Assembly: GCF_003012935.1 (NCBI RefSeq) | Contig: NZ_PUDR01000016.1 | Span: 1 to 64,000 of the forward strand | Length of the DNA: 64,000 nucleotides | Direction of reading: 5' to 3' | DNA from: Pannonibacter carbonis | Lineage (GTDB): Bacteria; Pseudomonadota; Alphaproteobacteria; Rhizobiales; Stappiaceae | In this document: positions 19,041 to 28,994 of the stretch, one piece after another | Position numbering within the stretch: position 1 is the first letter of the stretch | How the letters are laid out: each line of letters starts with the position of its first letter | Made by a program: the position numbers and the translations under genes | Notes under the pieces: generated by a model | The model's input: the letters and a program-made list of their open reading frames with translations, nothing else | What the model was told of the DNA's origin: nothing | The model's database searches: none

Positions 19041-20705
19041 ATGAGCCAGCCCTTGCGTCAGCAGTCCGGCACCCCGTTGTTTCCCCCGTCGCTCGAAAAA
19101 TCTCTTGGCTCTGCAATCCACGAAGCGGTTCGCTGGGTGGAGAAAGACGACACGCAAGGATTGCGCCGACCGTCCGCCCAGACCGGCACAGACCGCTGGG
19201 TCGATGCCTTGTCTGCATCGGACGTAGCTCTGAGGACACGCGCCGAGGCCGCAGGCCGTGCGGATGCAGCAGCAGGGCAACGAATCGCTGCCGAGTTGCA
19301 TTTCCGCGCGCGGGTGCAGACGCGTCTTCTGAAAGACCTGATGGGCCGCAAGCTCGGGTTTGGCTCCTCGTCGCGCGGAATTACCCGCCTTCTGGATCTG
19401 CTGGAGCGGGATCTTCAAGCCTACATGACCGGCTTTCTTGCCGAAGAGGAAATGCGCAAGGCCAAGGAAAGCAATGCCGGCCGTGTTGGATCTGTGAAGT
19501 CGATCGCCCAGACCGTTGCCGAGACAAACCAGGTCCTGCTTGACCTCGCCTATCTGCAGAAGAACTCAAACCTTGTTGCCAGCAACAGCCAGACCATTTC
19601 GGCGGCGGCCACCCAGTTGGTCGCGTCCGTTGAGGAAATAGCGGGAACCGGCTCGCAGGTAGCCAGCGACGCCCAAACGAGCTTCTCCTCGATCGAGGAA
19701 AACCGGAAGGCCATCCATCAACTGGCCGGATCCGTGCGCGACATATCGATGGCAATCGGTGGAACGTCGCAGAGTGTGGACACACTCGGCAGTATCACGG
19801 ATGAGATCGCCAAGACACTTTCCGTCATCGAGCGCATTGCCAAGCAGACAAACCTCCTGGCGCTCAACGCAACCATCGAGGCCGTTCGGGCGGGCGACTC
19901 AGGGCGTGGTTTTGCCGTCGTGGCCTCCGAAGTGAAGCAGCTTGCCGAGATGACGGGCCAGTCAACGGAGGAGATTACCCGCCGGATCAACGACCTGAGC
20001 GCCGGCATGTCGATGATCGAAGGCAACATGCGTGGCTCGACATCCGCCGTGATGGAGGGCGAGAAAGCCATCGATATCAGCACAAGCCAGATCGAGGATT
20101 TCGCCGGCAAGATCGGCGGGGTCGTCTCGCGCATGACGGAGATCGCCGGCATCCTGGAGCAGCAGAAGCGAGCCAGCGAGGATGTCGCGCAACACATCAA
20201 CAGCATTGCCGGCATGGCCGACGACAGCAAGCAGATGGTCGAGGACATCGCCAACGGCGTCAATCGCGCGGTCACGCATTCGATCAACCGGGCCAAGGAA
20301 CTGTTTGTTGCCGATTCCGATGTCTGTCTCTGCCATATGGCCAAGATCGACCATGTCGCCTTCAAGAAGCGGGTCATTGATACGTGCATGGGCAAGGACA
20401 GCTGGAAAAGCAGCGATGTGCCGGATCACCACAACTGCCGGCTCGGCAAATGGTACGATGGCCTGAAAGACCCGCAGATCACCTGCATGCCGGCCTTCAA
20501 GGCCCTGTTGTCCCCCCACGAAGAGGTCCACGCATCGGCGAAGGCCGCGCTCGATGCGGCCTTTCGCTCCGATGCCTCCGGAATCACTGCTGCCCTGCGG
20601 CGCATGGATGCTGCAAGCGTCCATGTCCTGACCGGCCTCGATGAGCTGGGTGCAGCCATCGAAGCCAGGGAAAAGACGCAGCAAACACGGGCTGCCACGC
20701 GATAA
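19041..20705 (+). CDS. soluble chemoreceptor with C-terminal CZB zinc-sensing domain
   Basis: A 554-residue methyl-accepting chemotaxis protein with no membrane helix, so it is cytoplasmic. Residues 1-150 are a helical region I cannot assign. The coiled-coil signalling part spans about 170-410, with the hairpin tip [16 protein letters not shown] at 271-286 and [15 protein letters not shown] after it; the tip is standard except for Thr and Val where Ala is usual. The C-terminal CZB domain carries the zinc ligand set His438, Cys466 (in HHNCRLGKW), His493 and His497. CZB receptors are known to respond to zinc and hypochlorite. AAGGA precedes the ATG. No chemotaxis genes adjoin it, and there is no C-terminal CheR/CheB tether motif. 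Confidence 0.92.
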   Translation: MSQPLRQQSGTPLFPPSLEKSLGSAIHEAVRWVEKDDTQGLRRPSAQTGTDRWVDALSASDVALRTRAEAAGRADAAAGQRIAAELHFRARVQTRLLKDLMGRKLGFGSSSRGITRLLDLLERDLQAYMTGFLAEEEMRKAKESNAGRVGSVKSIAQTVAETNQVLLDLAYLQKNSNLVASNSQTISAAATQLVASVEEIAGTGSQVASDAQTSFSSIEENRKAIHQLAGSVRDISMAIGGTSQSVDTLGSITDEIAKTLSVIERIAKQTNLLALNATIEAVRAGDSGRGFAVVASEVKQLAEMTGQSTEEITRRINDLSAGMSMIEGNMRGSTSAVMEGEKAIDISTSQIEDFAGKIGGVVSRMTEIAGILEQQKRASEDVAQHINSIAGMADDSKQMVEDIANGVNRAVTHSINRAKELFVADSDVCLCHMAKIDHVAFKKRVIDTCMGKDSWKSSDVPDHHNCRLGKWYDGLKDPQITCMPAFKALLSPHEEVHASAKAALDAAFRSDASGITAALRRMDAASVHVLTGLDELGAAIEAREKTQQTRAATR

Positions 20706-20833
20706 GGCCGTGGGTCTGGCGCGCGTCTTTCCCGCCAGCGACCGCTTCTCAGGACAGGGCACGCGGCCCCTTCAAAGGCACAGGAAAGCCTTAACTCTTC
20801 CGTTACTATGATAGCTTGGGGCTTTATCCTAAT

Positions 20834-20855
20834 CCGGTTGCTCGTTTGCAACCGG
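20834..20855. promoter_or_regulatory. perfect inverted repeat upstream of tamA
   Basis: Eight-base arms CCGGTTGC (20834-20841) and GCAACCGG (20848-20855) with a TCGTTT loop, about 120 bases before the tamA start and in an otherwise featureless 270-base gap. It may be an operator or part of the leader; no T-run follows, so it is not a clear terminator. Confidence 0.35.
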
Positions 20856-20975
20856 CTATGGATCTCTTGTCCCGCGCACGGAGCAGGGCTCGCAACAGCG
20901 GCCTGACCATGCGATACAAACCCATGGGTCACGGATCCGCCGTGCCCCTTTGGGCCACCAGACGGCTGCGAGTTG

Positions 20976-22958
20976 ATGCGAGTTCCGTCCAAACAGTCAG
21001 GCCCCGCTGCGGTTGTTGACCGCGCGGATGGTCCCCTGCCCCGCCCCGCTCCCAACCGGACGGCCTGGCGGACAGGGTTGTTTTGCGCCGGTTTCCTGCT
21101 TGCCTCTGCCTCGGTCCTGATGCCGCTGCCGGCCGGGGCCTTCGAACTTTTCGGGTACCGCCTGTGGGGCTCGGCGAGCGACGACGCCAACACGCCGGAT
21201 GCCTTTCCCTATGTTCCGACGCTGACCCTTTCAGGCGGTGATGACCCGCTCAAGGAACGGCTGACTGCTGCCTCCGTTCTGATGAGCGAGGCCGAAAAGG
21301 CTCCCTCTGGCGAGGCGGGTCTGATTGCCCGTGCACTCAATGATTTCGACCGGCTGATCGCCCAGCTCTATGTCGAGGGTCGCTATGGCGGCACGGTCGA
21401 CATCAAGATCGCCGGGCTGCCGCTGCAAAGCGCGCTGCAGCGCGGCAGCCTGCCGGGTCCGCGTCCGGTCCCTGTGACCATCGCCATTTCGGCCGGTCCG
21501 CTGTTCACCTTTGGCGACGTGCGCATTGGCGCGGAAGGGGCTGCGGCCAGCCAGCTGTCGACCGATCCCGGATTCTGGGGCCTTGCGCCTGGCACAACGG
21601 CGGATTCGTCCAAGGTCCTCGTTGCCGAACGGCAGATCCTGAACACATTGCGCGCGCGCGGCTTCCCGAAGGCGCGCATCGTCACCCGTGACATCACCGC
21701 CGACCACGCCAATGACCATCTGGACGTGACGCTCGTCGCCAACGCCGGAGAGCAGGCACGTTTCGGCGCGGTCACGGTCACAGGAACCAAGGTGACCGAT
21801 CCGAATTTTGTCGTGGCACAGGCGATGATCCCGGAAGGGTCCATCTATGATCCCGAGATTCTGGCTGCTGCCCAGAAACGCCTGAATGACCTGGGCATCT
21901 TTGCCAGCGTCAACATGGTCGAGGCCGACACGATCGGACCGGACGGCGCGCTGCCAGTCACCATCGAGGTCTCCGAGCGCAAGCGGCACGTGCTTGGCGC
22001 TGGCGCGACCTGGTCGTCAACGGAAGGCGGCGGCTTCGAGGCCTACTGGCGCCGGCGCAACCTGTTCGGACAGGGCGAGCTTCTTTCCGTCGAAGGCTCG
22101 GTCGGCCGGCTCGGCAATTCCTCGTTCAAGGACATGGAATATGCCGCGAAGATCGCCTTCGAGAAGCCGGGCGTGTTTGGCCCGCTGACCAGTTTCAGCA
22201 CCTCCCTGTCGGCCAAGCAGGAAGCGCCCAACGCCTATACAAGCCGCTCGGTCGCCTATGATGCCTATCTGAAGCGTCAGTTCACCGACCAGTTCACTGG
22301 CCGGGCTGGTTTCGAGGTCGCCTTCCTCGACGAGAAAGACGCCTATGGCAAGAAGACCTATCTGCTGACCGGCCTGCCTGCTGACCTCACCTATGACACG
22401 CGGGACGACAAGCTCAATCCCTCCAAGGGTTTGCTGGCGACTGCTTTTGCCGAACCGGCCTATGACATCCGCAACCGCAACATGATGATGTTCATGAAGG
22501 GGTCGGTGTCGAGCTACGTGGCGCTGGACGAGGCCAAGCGCTTCATCCTGGCCGGGCGCCTCACGGCGGGCAGCATTGTCGGGCCGCAGGTGGATGACAT
22601 TCCGGCCGGCCGGCGCTTCTTTGCCGGCGGCGGTGGCTCGATCCGTGGCTACGCCTACCGAAACGTCGGTCCGCGCCGCAATGGCGAGGTCACCGGTGGA
22701 CGCAGCCTCATCGAGATGTCGGGGGAAGTGCGCGTCCGCCTGACCGAGACGTTCGGCGCGGTCGCCTTTGTCGACGCCGGCAATGTCTATAATGCCTCGG
22801 TGCCCGACTTCTCGCGCCCCTTCAAGATCGGTATCGGCGCGGGCATCCGCTACTTCACGCCGATCGGCCCGCTGCGCCTTGATGTTGCGGTCCCACTTTC
22901 GCCGGAAAAGGGTGATCCTGATTTCGCGATCTACCTCGGCCTCAGTCAGGCCTTCTGA
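20976..22958 (+). CDS. tamA: TamA, Omp85-family outer-membrane assembly barrel
   Basis: 660 residues from the ATG at 20976 (a TTG just before is also in frame). After a basic 30-residue lead, a hydrophobic signal segment ends at about PLPAGA. POTRA-type periplasmic repeats follow (for example FGDVRIG, FGAVTVTG, LGAGATWS), then a 16-strand type barrel with the family IRGY turn near residue 555 and a terminal Phe (SQAF) typical of outer-membrane barrels. TamA works with TamB to move autotransporters and lipids to the outer membrane. The partner tamB starts 14 bases downstream, which settles TamA over BamA. Confidence 0.92.
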   Translation: MRVPSKQSGPAAVVDRADGPLPRPAPNRTAWRTGLFCAGFLLASASVLMPLPAGAFELFGYRLWGSASDDANTPDAFPYVPTLTLSGGDDPLKERLTAASVLMSEAEKAPSGEAGLIARALNDFDRLIAQLYVEGRYGGTVDIKIAGLPLQSALQRGSLPGPRPVPVTIAISAGPLFTFGDVRIGAEGAAASQLSTDPGFWGLAPGTTADSSKVLVAERQILNTLRARGFPKARIVTRDITADHANDHLDVTLVANAGEQARFGAVTVTGTKVTDPNFVVAQAMIPEGSIYDPEILAAAQKRLNDLGIFASVNMVEADTIGPDGALPVTIEVSERKRHVLGAGATWSSTEGGGFEAYWRRRNLFGQGELLSVEGSVGRLGNSSFKDMEYAAKIAFEKPGVFGPLTSFSTSLSAKQEAPNAYTSRSVAYDAYLKRQFTDQFTGRAGFEVAFLDEKDAYGKKTYLLTGLPADLTYDTRDDKLNPSKGLLATAFAEPAYDIRNRNMMMFMKGSVSSYVALDEAKRFILAGRLTAGSIVGPQVDDIPAGRRFFAGGGGSIRGYAYRNVGPRRNGEVTGGRSLIEMSGEVRVRLTETFGAVAFVDAGNVYNASVPDFSRPFKIGIGAGIRYFTPIGPLRLDVAVPLSPEKGDPDFAIYLGLSQAF

Positions 22959-22972
22959 ACCGGACAAAGCAC

Positions 22973-25900
22973 GTGCGGCGTATTCTGAAAGCCTTGCTCT
23001 ACACCGCCCTTGGCAGCACGGCACTTGCCGGGCTCGCGCTTGCGCTCGTGCCGACACCGCTCGGGGAAAGCCTAATCCAGCAGCTGGCCAATGACGCGCT
23101 GGACTTGCCCGAGGGCGGCGCCCGGCTGGAAGGCCTCTCGATTTCCTGGTCCGGCAACGCCTCGCTCGCCTCGCTGACCCTGACGGACAGCCAGGGGACC
23201 TATGCCACCGTGTCGGGGATCGCCCTCGACTGGCGGCCACTGGCGCTGTTCACCGGACAGATGCACATCACCGCCCTGGCCGCCGATCTGTTTGACCTGC
23301 AGCGCCGGCCGACGCCGGCACAGGCCCAACAGGCCAGCCCGGCGAAAGATGGCCCGTTCCTTCCCATAGCCGAGGTCCGGATCGACAAGCTTGACCTGCC
23401 ACGGATCCAGCTTGACGCGCCGGTGGCCGGCGTTCCGGTGACCCTGGCAGCCAAGGCCGAAGGGTCGGCTCAGGCAGTGCCAGAAACCATTTCCGCCCGG
23501 CTCGGCATCACCCGGATCGACGGCACACCCGGAACGGTTGCCGCCGATGTCAGCTTCGCACCGGGTGCCGGCACGCTCGACTTCAGCCTCAAGGCCAATG
23601 AACCGCGTGGCGGCATCATTGCCCGGCTCGCTGGCATTGACGAGCTTCCGGCACTGGATCTTGACCTTGCCGGCTCCGGGCCCCTCGCAGACTGGGGCGC
23701 CAGGCTGGCGCTTGCCCTTGATGACCGCCCGACGGTCATCGGCACAGCGCGCCTGACCGCAGCAGCCGATGCGAAGCGCAGCCTGACAGTCGAGCTCGAC
23801 GGCGATCTCGGGCCTTTGGTCCCGCCGATTGCCGGTGCCCTGTTCCAGGGGACGACACGACTGGCCGGTTCGGCAGACCTCTCCGGGACGTTCCAGCCGC
23901 TGGGCGCAACGCTGACCATCCGCACCGGGACGCTGCAGGTCTCAGCCTCCGGCAGTCTCGATCCGGCGACGCAGGCCCTCACCGGGCTGGCGGACGTGAT
24001 GCTGGCAGCTGGCGGCGATGCCCTGATCGGCATCGAGACTGGCACTGGCTCCAGCTCTGGCCTCACCACCTTGAAACGTCTGACCGCCTCGGCCAAGCTC
24101 GACGGCTCTCTCGATCGAGCAACCTGGCATGCCAGCATCGAAACCGATACGCTTGCCACGCCGGCCGGGCAGCTTGCCTCCGCCCGGCTGGACGCGACAG
24201 GCGTCGGCGCAAGTGTTCGGCCAGGCGCCGTGTCGGTGCCCCTTACTGCCACCTTGCGCTTCGCCGGTCTGTCACCGCAGGACCCGCGATTTGCTCCCTT
24301 CGCCGGGGCAAGCACGGCCGAGATAGCCGGTCGCTTTACAGTCAAAGGCGGCATGCCCGTGCTGCGCCTGGCGCGGGGCAGCGCTAACCTGCCGGTACTG
24401 TCGCTACAACTGGGCGAAAGCGAGATCAGCCTCGCACAGACACGGCTGACGGGAGACCTGCGCCTGCCGGATCTTGCCAGTCTCGCTCCGCTCGCCGGCC
24501 TGCCGCTGTCCGGCAGCCTGGGGGCCGGCTTCCGCACCGACCTGAACCTCAATGACCCGTCCGGCACTGTTGCCCTATCACTTGCCGGCACCGATCTGGC
24601 CGCCGGCATCGCTCCGCTTGATAGCCTTCTGGCCGGCAAGACCCAGGCGACTGCCAATTTAACGCTTGCCGGGGACGGCACGGTGGGCCTGCGTAACCTT
24701 GCCCTTACTGCCCCCGGCGCAACCCTCTCCGGCAACGCCGAACTGAAGCAGGACGATGATGACGGTCTCGATGGCGACCTCACCCTGACCCTGCCCGATC
24801 TGTCGCGCCTTGATCCGCGGCTTGGCGGAAGCCTGACGGCCGAGGCTGACCTGTCCGGTGCGCTGGCACGTCCCGGGCTTGAGCTGACCGCGACCTCGAA
24901 CCAGATCCTGCTGTCAGGCACGCCGCTCAGCGACCTGTCGCTGGCCCTCTCCGGTCAAGCCGATCCGGATGCGCCGCGCGGGGAACTGAACCTGTCGGCC
25001 AGACTGAACGGCGCGCCGCTGGTGGCACGGGGTGAAGTGTCGAGCACCGATGGCCGCGCCGAGCTGACGGGCTTCGAGGCTGCCGTCGGCGGCAACCGGC
25101 TCAGCGGCGAGCTGACAGTCGCGGACCTGACCCGCGCGCTCGAGAGCGTCAGCGGCACGCTGGCCCTGAACGCCCCCGACCTTTCGGAACTCTCCCCCCT
25201 TGCCCTCACCGCCCTCTCCGGCCGCCTGACGGCGCAGGCTGCGATCAGCGCTGACGCCAAGGGCCCGCGCGTCCGCCTTACGGCAGAGGGCGCAGGCGTG
25301 GGCCTGCCGCAAGCAGCCGTCGACAGCTTCAAGGTCGACGCGGACCTGTTTGATCTGACCGCCGTCCCGCAAGCCTCCGGCACGGTGTCGGCATCCGGCC
25401 TCCTGGCCGGCGGCACGCGGCTTTCCAGCCTTGCGGCCACGGCCAAGAGCGACGGCACCCGCACGGATTTCACGCTGGATGCGCGCCTGCCGGGCACCGC
25501 CAAGGACGGCGTCGCTGCGGCCGGCAGCATGACGGCGGTCGCGGCTGGCTTTGACCTGACGCTCGCCCGACTGGACGGCACCTACAGCGGCCTCAAGACA
25601 TCGCTGGTGCGCCCGGCGCGGCTGTCCTACGCCAATGCCATTGCCCGGCTTGACGAGGTTGCCCTCGCCCTCGGCAGCGGCTCCCTTGTGATCCAGGGCA
25701 CCGCCGGCGAGACGCTGAACCTCAATGGCACGCTGAAATCCGTGCCGGTGGCCCTCGCCAACGCCTTCAGTCCGGGGCTCGGGCTTGCCGGCACGCTCAG
25801 TGGCTCGGTCAAGGTCAGTGGCGCGGCCAGCGCGCCGGTTGCCAGCTGGCAGCTGACGGGCGCGGGTCTTTCGGCGGCGGCCCTCGCCAGCAACGGCATC

Positions 25901-27328
25901 GCCCCGCTTGGCCTCGACAGCCGTGGCAGCTTCCAGGGCCAGCGCATCGAGCAGACCAGCAAGGTGATCGGCGACGGAGGCCTGTCGCTCACCGCAACTG
26001 GCCCGGTGAACATCGCCGGTGCCGGATCGCTGGCGCTTGAAATCTCCGGCAGCGTGCCGCTGGCGCTCGCCCGCCCTGCCCTGACGCGGTCCGGGTTCCG
26101 GGGCGAAGGCGCGCTGGCCGTGTCCGGGCGGATCGGCGGAACGTTCGCCGCGCCCGATTACGCCCTGACGGCGCGTCCGCAAGGCGTCAGCTTCACCGAG
26201 CTTTCCTCCGGCTTCACCCTGCGCGATGTGACCGGCACCATCGACGTCACCCGCGACCGGATCGTTGTCAACGGCATCACCGCTGCCATTGCTGCCGGAG
26301 GCACCGTGAAGGCCAGCGGCTCGGTCGGGCTGTCGCAAGGCATGCCGGCGGATCTGTCCATCACGGTCGACAATGGCCGCTACAGCGATGGCCGCATCGT
26401 CTCGGCCGATATTGGTGCTGCCCTCAAGGTCAGCGGCCCGCTGGCAGGCGGCGGCGTTTTGTCCGGCACGGTGAATGTGCAAGATGCCAACATCGCCATT
26501 CCCCAGTCCCTGCCCGGCAGCCTGTCGCCGCTGGCGGTGCGACACGTCAATGCGCCCAAGCCCGTGCGCGAGCAGGTGGCAGAGTTGAAGCAGGACATGG
26601 GCGAGACAGGCGGCGGCTCGGGCAGCGGCGGACTGTCGCTCGACGTCACCGTCAACGCGCCGGCCCGCATCTTCGTGCGCGGCCGTGGTCTTGATGCGGA
26701 GCTGGGCGGTTCGCTGCGCATCGTTGGCACGACGGCTCAGCCGCAAGCCATTGGCGGCATCACGCTGCGCCGTGGCCAGCTGGATGTGCTCACCCGGCGG
26801 CTTGCCTTCTCGCAAGGCTCGGTCACCTTCACGGGCTCGCTGACGCCGACGCTGAATTTCGTGGCCACCACCACCGCCAGTTCGACCACCATCAATGTGA
26901 CCATCAGCGGCAGCGCCGCGGATCCGGTGATCGCCCTGTCGTCGTCGCCCTCGCTGCCTCAGGACGAAATCCTCGCCCAGCTGCTGTTCGACCGCAGCAT
27001 GACCAGCCTGTCGCCGACGCAGATCGCCCAGTTGGCCGCCGCCGTGGCAACGCTGACCGGTGGCAGCGACCAGGGTCCCCTTGCCCAGCTGCGCAAGTCG
27101 CTCGGGCTGGACGCGGTCGATCTCAATGTCGCAGGTCCAGGCGGACCGTCCCTGTCGGTGGGCAAGTACATCAATGACAACATCTATCTGGGCGTCGAAC
27201 AGGGCACCGGCCGCGACTCCTCCAAGGTCAAGGTCGACATCGACCTGTCGCGCAATCTGAAAGCCCGTGGCGAAGTGGGGGCGACCGGGTCGTCGAAGGC
27301 CGGCATCTATTTCGAAAAGGAATATTGA
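22973..27328 (+). CDS. tamB: TamB translocation and assembly module, DUF490
   Basis: A 1451-residue protein starting at a GTG. One N-terminal membrane anchor (about 5-27) is followed by a very long run of repeating amphipathic strands rich in Ala, Gly, Leu and Asp (the AsmA/TamB beta-taco fold), and a C-terminal DUF490 domain with SLPQDEILAQLLF, GLDAVDL and the ending AGIYFEKEY. It bridges the inner membrane and TamA in the outer membrane and is now thought to carry phospholipid. The coding bias over 4.3 kb is so strong that the opposite strand also stays open in long frames. Operon with tamA. Confidence 0.93.
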   Translation: MRRILKALLYTALGSTALAGLALALVPTPLGESLIQQLANDALDLPEGGARLEGLSISWSGNASLASLTLTDSQGTYATVSGIALDWRPLALFTGQMHITALAADLFDLQRRPTPAQAQQASPAKDGPFLPIAEVRIDKLDLPRIQLDAPVAGVPVTLAAKAEGSAQAVPETISARLGITRIDGTPGTVAADVSFAPGAGTLDFSLKANEPRGGIIARLAGIDELPALDLDLAGSGPLADWGARLALALDDRPTVIGTARLTAAADAKRSLTVELDGDLGPLVPPIAGALFQGTTRLAGSADLSGTFQPLGATLTIRTGTLQVSASGSLDPATQALTGLADVMLAAGGDALIGIETGTGSSSGLTTLKRLTASAKLDGSLDRATWHASIETDTLATPAGQLASARLDATGVGASVRPGAVSVPLTATLRFAGLSPQDPRFAPFAGASTAEIAGRFTVKGGMPVLRLARGSANLPVLSLQLGESEISLAQTRLTGDLRLPDLASLAPLAGLPLSGSLGAGFRTDLNLNDPSGTVALSLAGTDLAAGIAPLDSLLAGKTQATANLTLAGDGTVGLRNLALTAPGATLSGNAELKQDDDDGLDGDLTLTLPDLSRLDPRLGGSLTAEADLSGALARPGLELTATSNQILLSGTPLSDLSLALSGQADPDAPRGELNLSARLNGAPLVARGEVSSTDGRAELTGFEAAVGGNRLSGELTVADLTRALESVSGTLALNAPDLSELSPLALTALSGRLTAQAAISADAKGPRVRLTAEGAGVGLPQAAVDSFKVDADLFDLTAVPQASGTVSASGLLAGGTRLSSLAATAKSDGTRTDFTLDARLPGTAKDGVAAAGSMTAVAAGFDLTLARLDGTYSGLKTSLVRPARLSYANAIARLDEVALALGSGSLVIQGTAGETLNLNGTLKSVPVALANAFSPGLGLAGTLSGSVKVSGAASAPVASWQLTGAGLSAAALASNGIAPLGLDSRGSFQGQRIEQTSKVIGDGGLSLTATGPVNIAGAGSLALEISGSVPLALARPALTRSGFRGEGALAVSGRIGGTFAAPDYALTARPQGVSFTELSSGFTLRDVTGTIDVTRDRIVVNGITAAIAAGGTVKASGSVGLSQGMPADLSITVDNGRYSDGRIVSADIGAALKVSGPLAGGGVLSGTVNVQDANIAIPQSLPGSLSPLAVRHVNAPKPVREQVAELKQDMGETGGGSGSGGLSLDVTVNAPARIFVRGRGLDAELGGSLRIVGTTAQPQAIGGITLRRGQLDVLTRRLAFSQGSVTFTGSLTPTLNFVATTTASSTTINVTISGSAADPVIALSSSPSLPQDEILAQLLFDRSMTSLSPTQIAQLAAAVATLTGGSDQGPLAQLRKSLGLDAVDLNVAGPGGPSLSVGKYINDNIYLGVEQGTGRDSSKVKVDIDLSRNLKARGEVGATGSSKAGIYFEKEY

Positions 27329-27403
27329 TCTGCCTCAGCGTGCAGGTCGCACCCCTGCCTGCACACGATGTGCAAAGGCCCTTTACCGCGCGCCTCGAAA
27401 CTG

Positions 27404-27417
27404 TTTAACATGTTAAA
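27404..27417. promoter_or_regulatory. perfect 14-base palindrome upstream of gabD
   Basis: TTTAACA/TGTTAAA with no spacer, in the gap between tamB and the aldehyde dehydrogenase, about 85 bases before the gabD ATG. The AT-rich palindrome looks like a MarR- or GntR-type operator; which regulator binds is unknown. Confidence 0.45.
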
Positions 27418-27500
27418 TAATAGGCGCTGACGTGACGTCTCGCCTGATACATGCCACACACGTCCGACACGACGGGCAAGACAAATCGGGGGAGACCGAC

Positions 27501-28958
27501 ATGGGCCTTGATGCAAATCTGGTGAAGCAGCAGCTGTACATCGATGGAGCCTGGGTTCCGGCGGACAGCGGCCAGACCATCCGCGTCGACAATCCGGCAA
27601 CGCTTGAGACCATCGGCACCGTTCCGAAAGCCGGGCGCGCCGAAACGCGCCGCGCCATCGAGGCCGCGCACAAGGCGCTGGCCGGCTGGAAGGCCCTGAC
27701 GGCAGAGGATCGCGCGGGCCGCATGCACAAGCTGTGCGATGCGATCATGGCGAACCATGATGCGCTGGCCGAGTTGCTCACCACCGAAATGGGCAAGCCG
27801 CTGGCCGAGGCCAAGGGCGAAATTGCGCTTGGCGTGAAGTACATCCGCTTCTTCGCCGAAGAGGGCAAGCGCATCTACGGCGACGTCATTCCCGCCCCCT
27901 GGGCCGGCAAGCGCATCCTTGTCACCAAGGAGCCGGTCGGCGTCGTCGGGGCCATCACGCCCTGGAACTTCCCGAACTCCATGATCGCGCGCAAGCTCGG
28001 CGCCGCGCTCGGGGCCGGCTGCACCATCGTCATCAAGCCGGCCAGCCAGACGCCCTACTCTGCCCTCGCTTTCGGCGCGATGGCGGAGGCAGCGGGCATT
28101 CCGGCCGGCGTCATCAACGTGGTCACCGGTTCGGCAGCCGAAATCGCGGCGGAGATGTGCGAGCATCCCCTCCTGCGCAAGATCACCTTCACCGGCTCGA
28201 CCGAAGTCGGCAAGCTGCTTGCCAGCGAGGCAGGCAAGCACATGAAGAAGATTTCGATGGAACTGGGCGGCAACGCACCCTTCATCGTCTTCGACGATGC
28301 AGATCTCGATGCGGCTGTCGCCGGCGCAATGATTTCCAAGTTCCGCAACTCCGGCCAGACCTGCGTCTGCGCCAACCGGCTCTATGTCCAGGCCGGCGTC
28401 TATGACGCCTTTGCTGCCAAGCTGAAGGCGGCCGTCGAGGCACAGCTAAAGGTCGGCGACGGGCGCAAGGACGGCATCACCCAGGGTCCGCTGATCGACA
28501 CCGGTGCCATTGCCAAGGTCGAGGAACACATCGCCGACGCGGTCGCCAAGGGAGGCACTATCCTGACCGGCGGCGCACGCATCGGCAACGAGGGCAGCTT
28601 CTTCCAGCCGACCATCGTTGCGGGAGCCACCGCCGAGATGAAGGTGGCGCGCGAGGAGACCTTCGGCCCGCTTGCCCCGCTGTTCCACTTCGAGACCGAA
28701 GAGGAAGTCATTCGGCTTGCCAATGACACCGAGTATGGCCTGGCCTGCTACTTCTATGCCCAGAACCTTGGCCGGGTGTTCCGGGTCATGGAAGCGCTGG
28801 AATACGGCCTTGTCGGCATCAACGAAGGCCTGATCACCACGGAAGTCGCCCCCTTCGGCGGCGTCAAGGACAGCGGCATGGGCCGCGAAGGCTCGAAATA
28901 CGGCGTCGACGACTACCTCAGCATCAAATACGCCTGCATCGGCGGTCTGGGGCTCTGA
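27501..28958 (+). CDS. gabD: NAD(P)-dependent succinate-semialdehyde dehydrogenase family protein
   Basis: 485 residues from the ATG at 27501, with GGGGGAGA upstream; a frame start at 27432 is rejected. An aldehyde dehydrogenase closest to GabD: TPWNFP in the cofactor site, the general-base Glu in ELGGNAPF (about 254), the catalytic Cys288 in SGQTCVC, and EETFGP near the end. A second Cys two residues after the catalytic one, as in GabD proteins that can form a redox switch. It oxidises succinate or glutarate semialdehyde to feed the TCA cycle. No transaminase lies beside it. The palindrome at 27404-27417 is a likely control site. Confidence 0.88.
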   Translation: MGLDANLVKQQLYIDGAWVPADSGQTIRVDNPATLETIGTVPKAGRAETRRAIEAAHKALAGWKALTAEDRAGRMHKLCDAIMANHDALAELLTTEMGKPLAEAKGEIALGVKYIRFFAEEGKRIYGDVIPAPWAGKRILVTKEPVGVVGAITPWNFPNSMIARKLGAALGAGCTIVIKPASQTPYSALAFGAMAEAAGIPAGVINVVTGSAAEIAAEMCEHPLLRKITFTGSTEVGKLLASEAGKHMKKISMELGGNAPFIVFDDADLDAAVAGAMISKFRNSGQTCVCANRLYVQAGVYDAFAAKLKAAVEAQLKVGDGRKDGITQGPLIDTGAIAKVEEHIADAVAKGGTILTGGARIGNEGSFFQPTIVAGATAEMKVAREETFGPLAPLFHFETEEEVIRLANDTEYGLACYFYAQNLGRVFRVMEALEYGLVGINEGLITTEVAPFGGVKDSGMGREGSKYGVDDYLSIKYACIGGLGL

Positions 28959-28972
28959 GCCATTCCATGGCG

Positions 28973-28994
28973 CGCCGCAGCTCAGGCTGCGGCG
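28973..28994. terminator. stem between convergent gabD and the EAL gene
   Basis: Perfect eight-base arms CGCCGCAG (28973-28980) and CTGCGGCG (28987-28994) with a six-base loop, in the 23-base convergent gap and reaching into the last codons of the minus-strand gene. No T-run on either side, so bidirectional termination is only suggested. Confidence 0.35.

Noticed and set aside
24914-26815. 633-residue minus-strand open frame inside tamB
   Set aside because: Shadow of tamB codon bias; low-complexity composition, no start context, and tamB is continuous across it.
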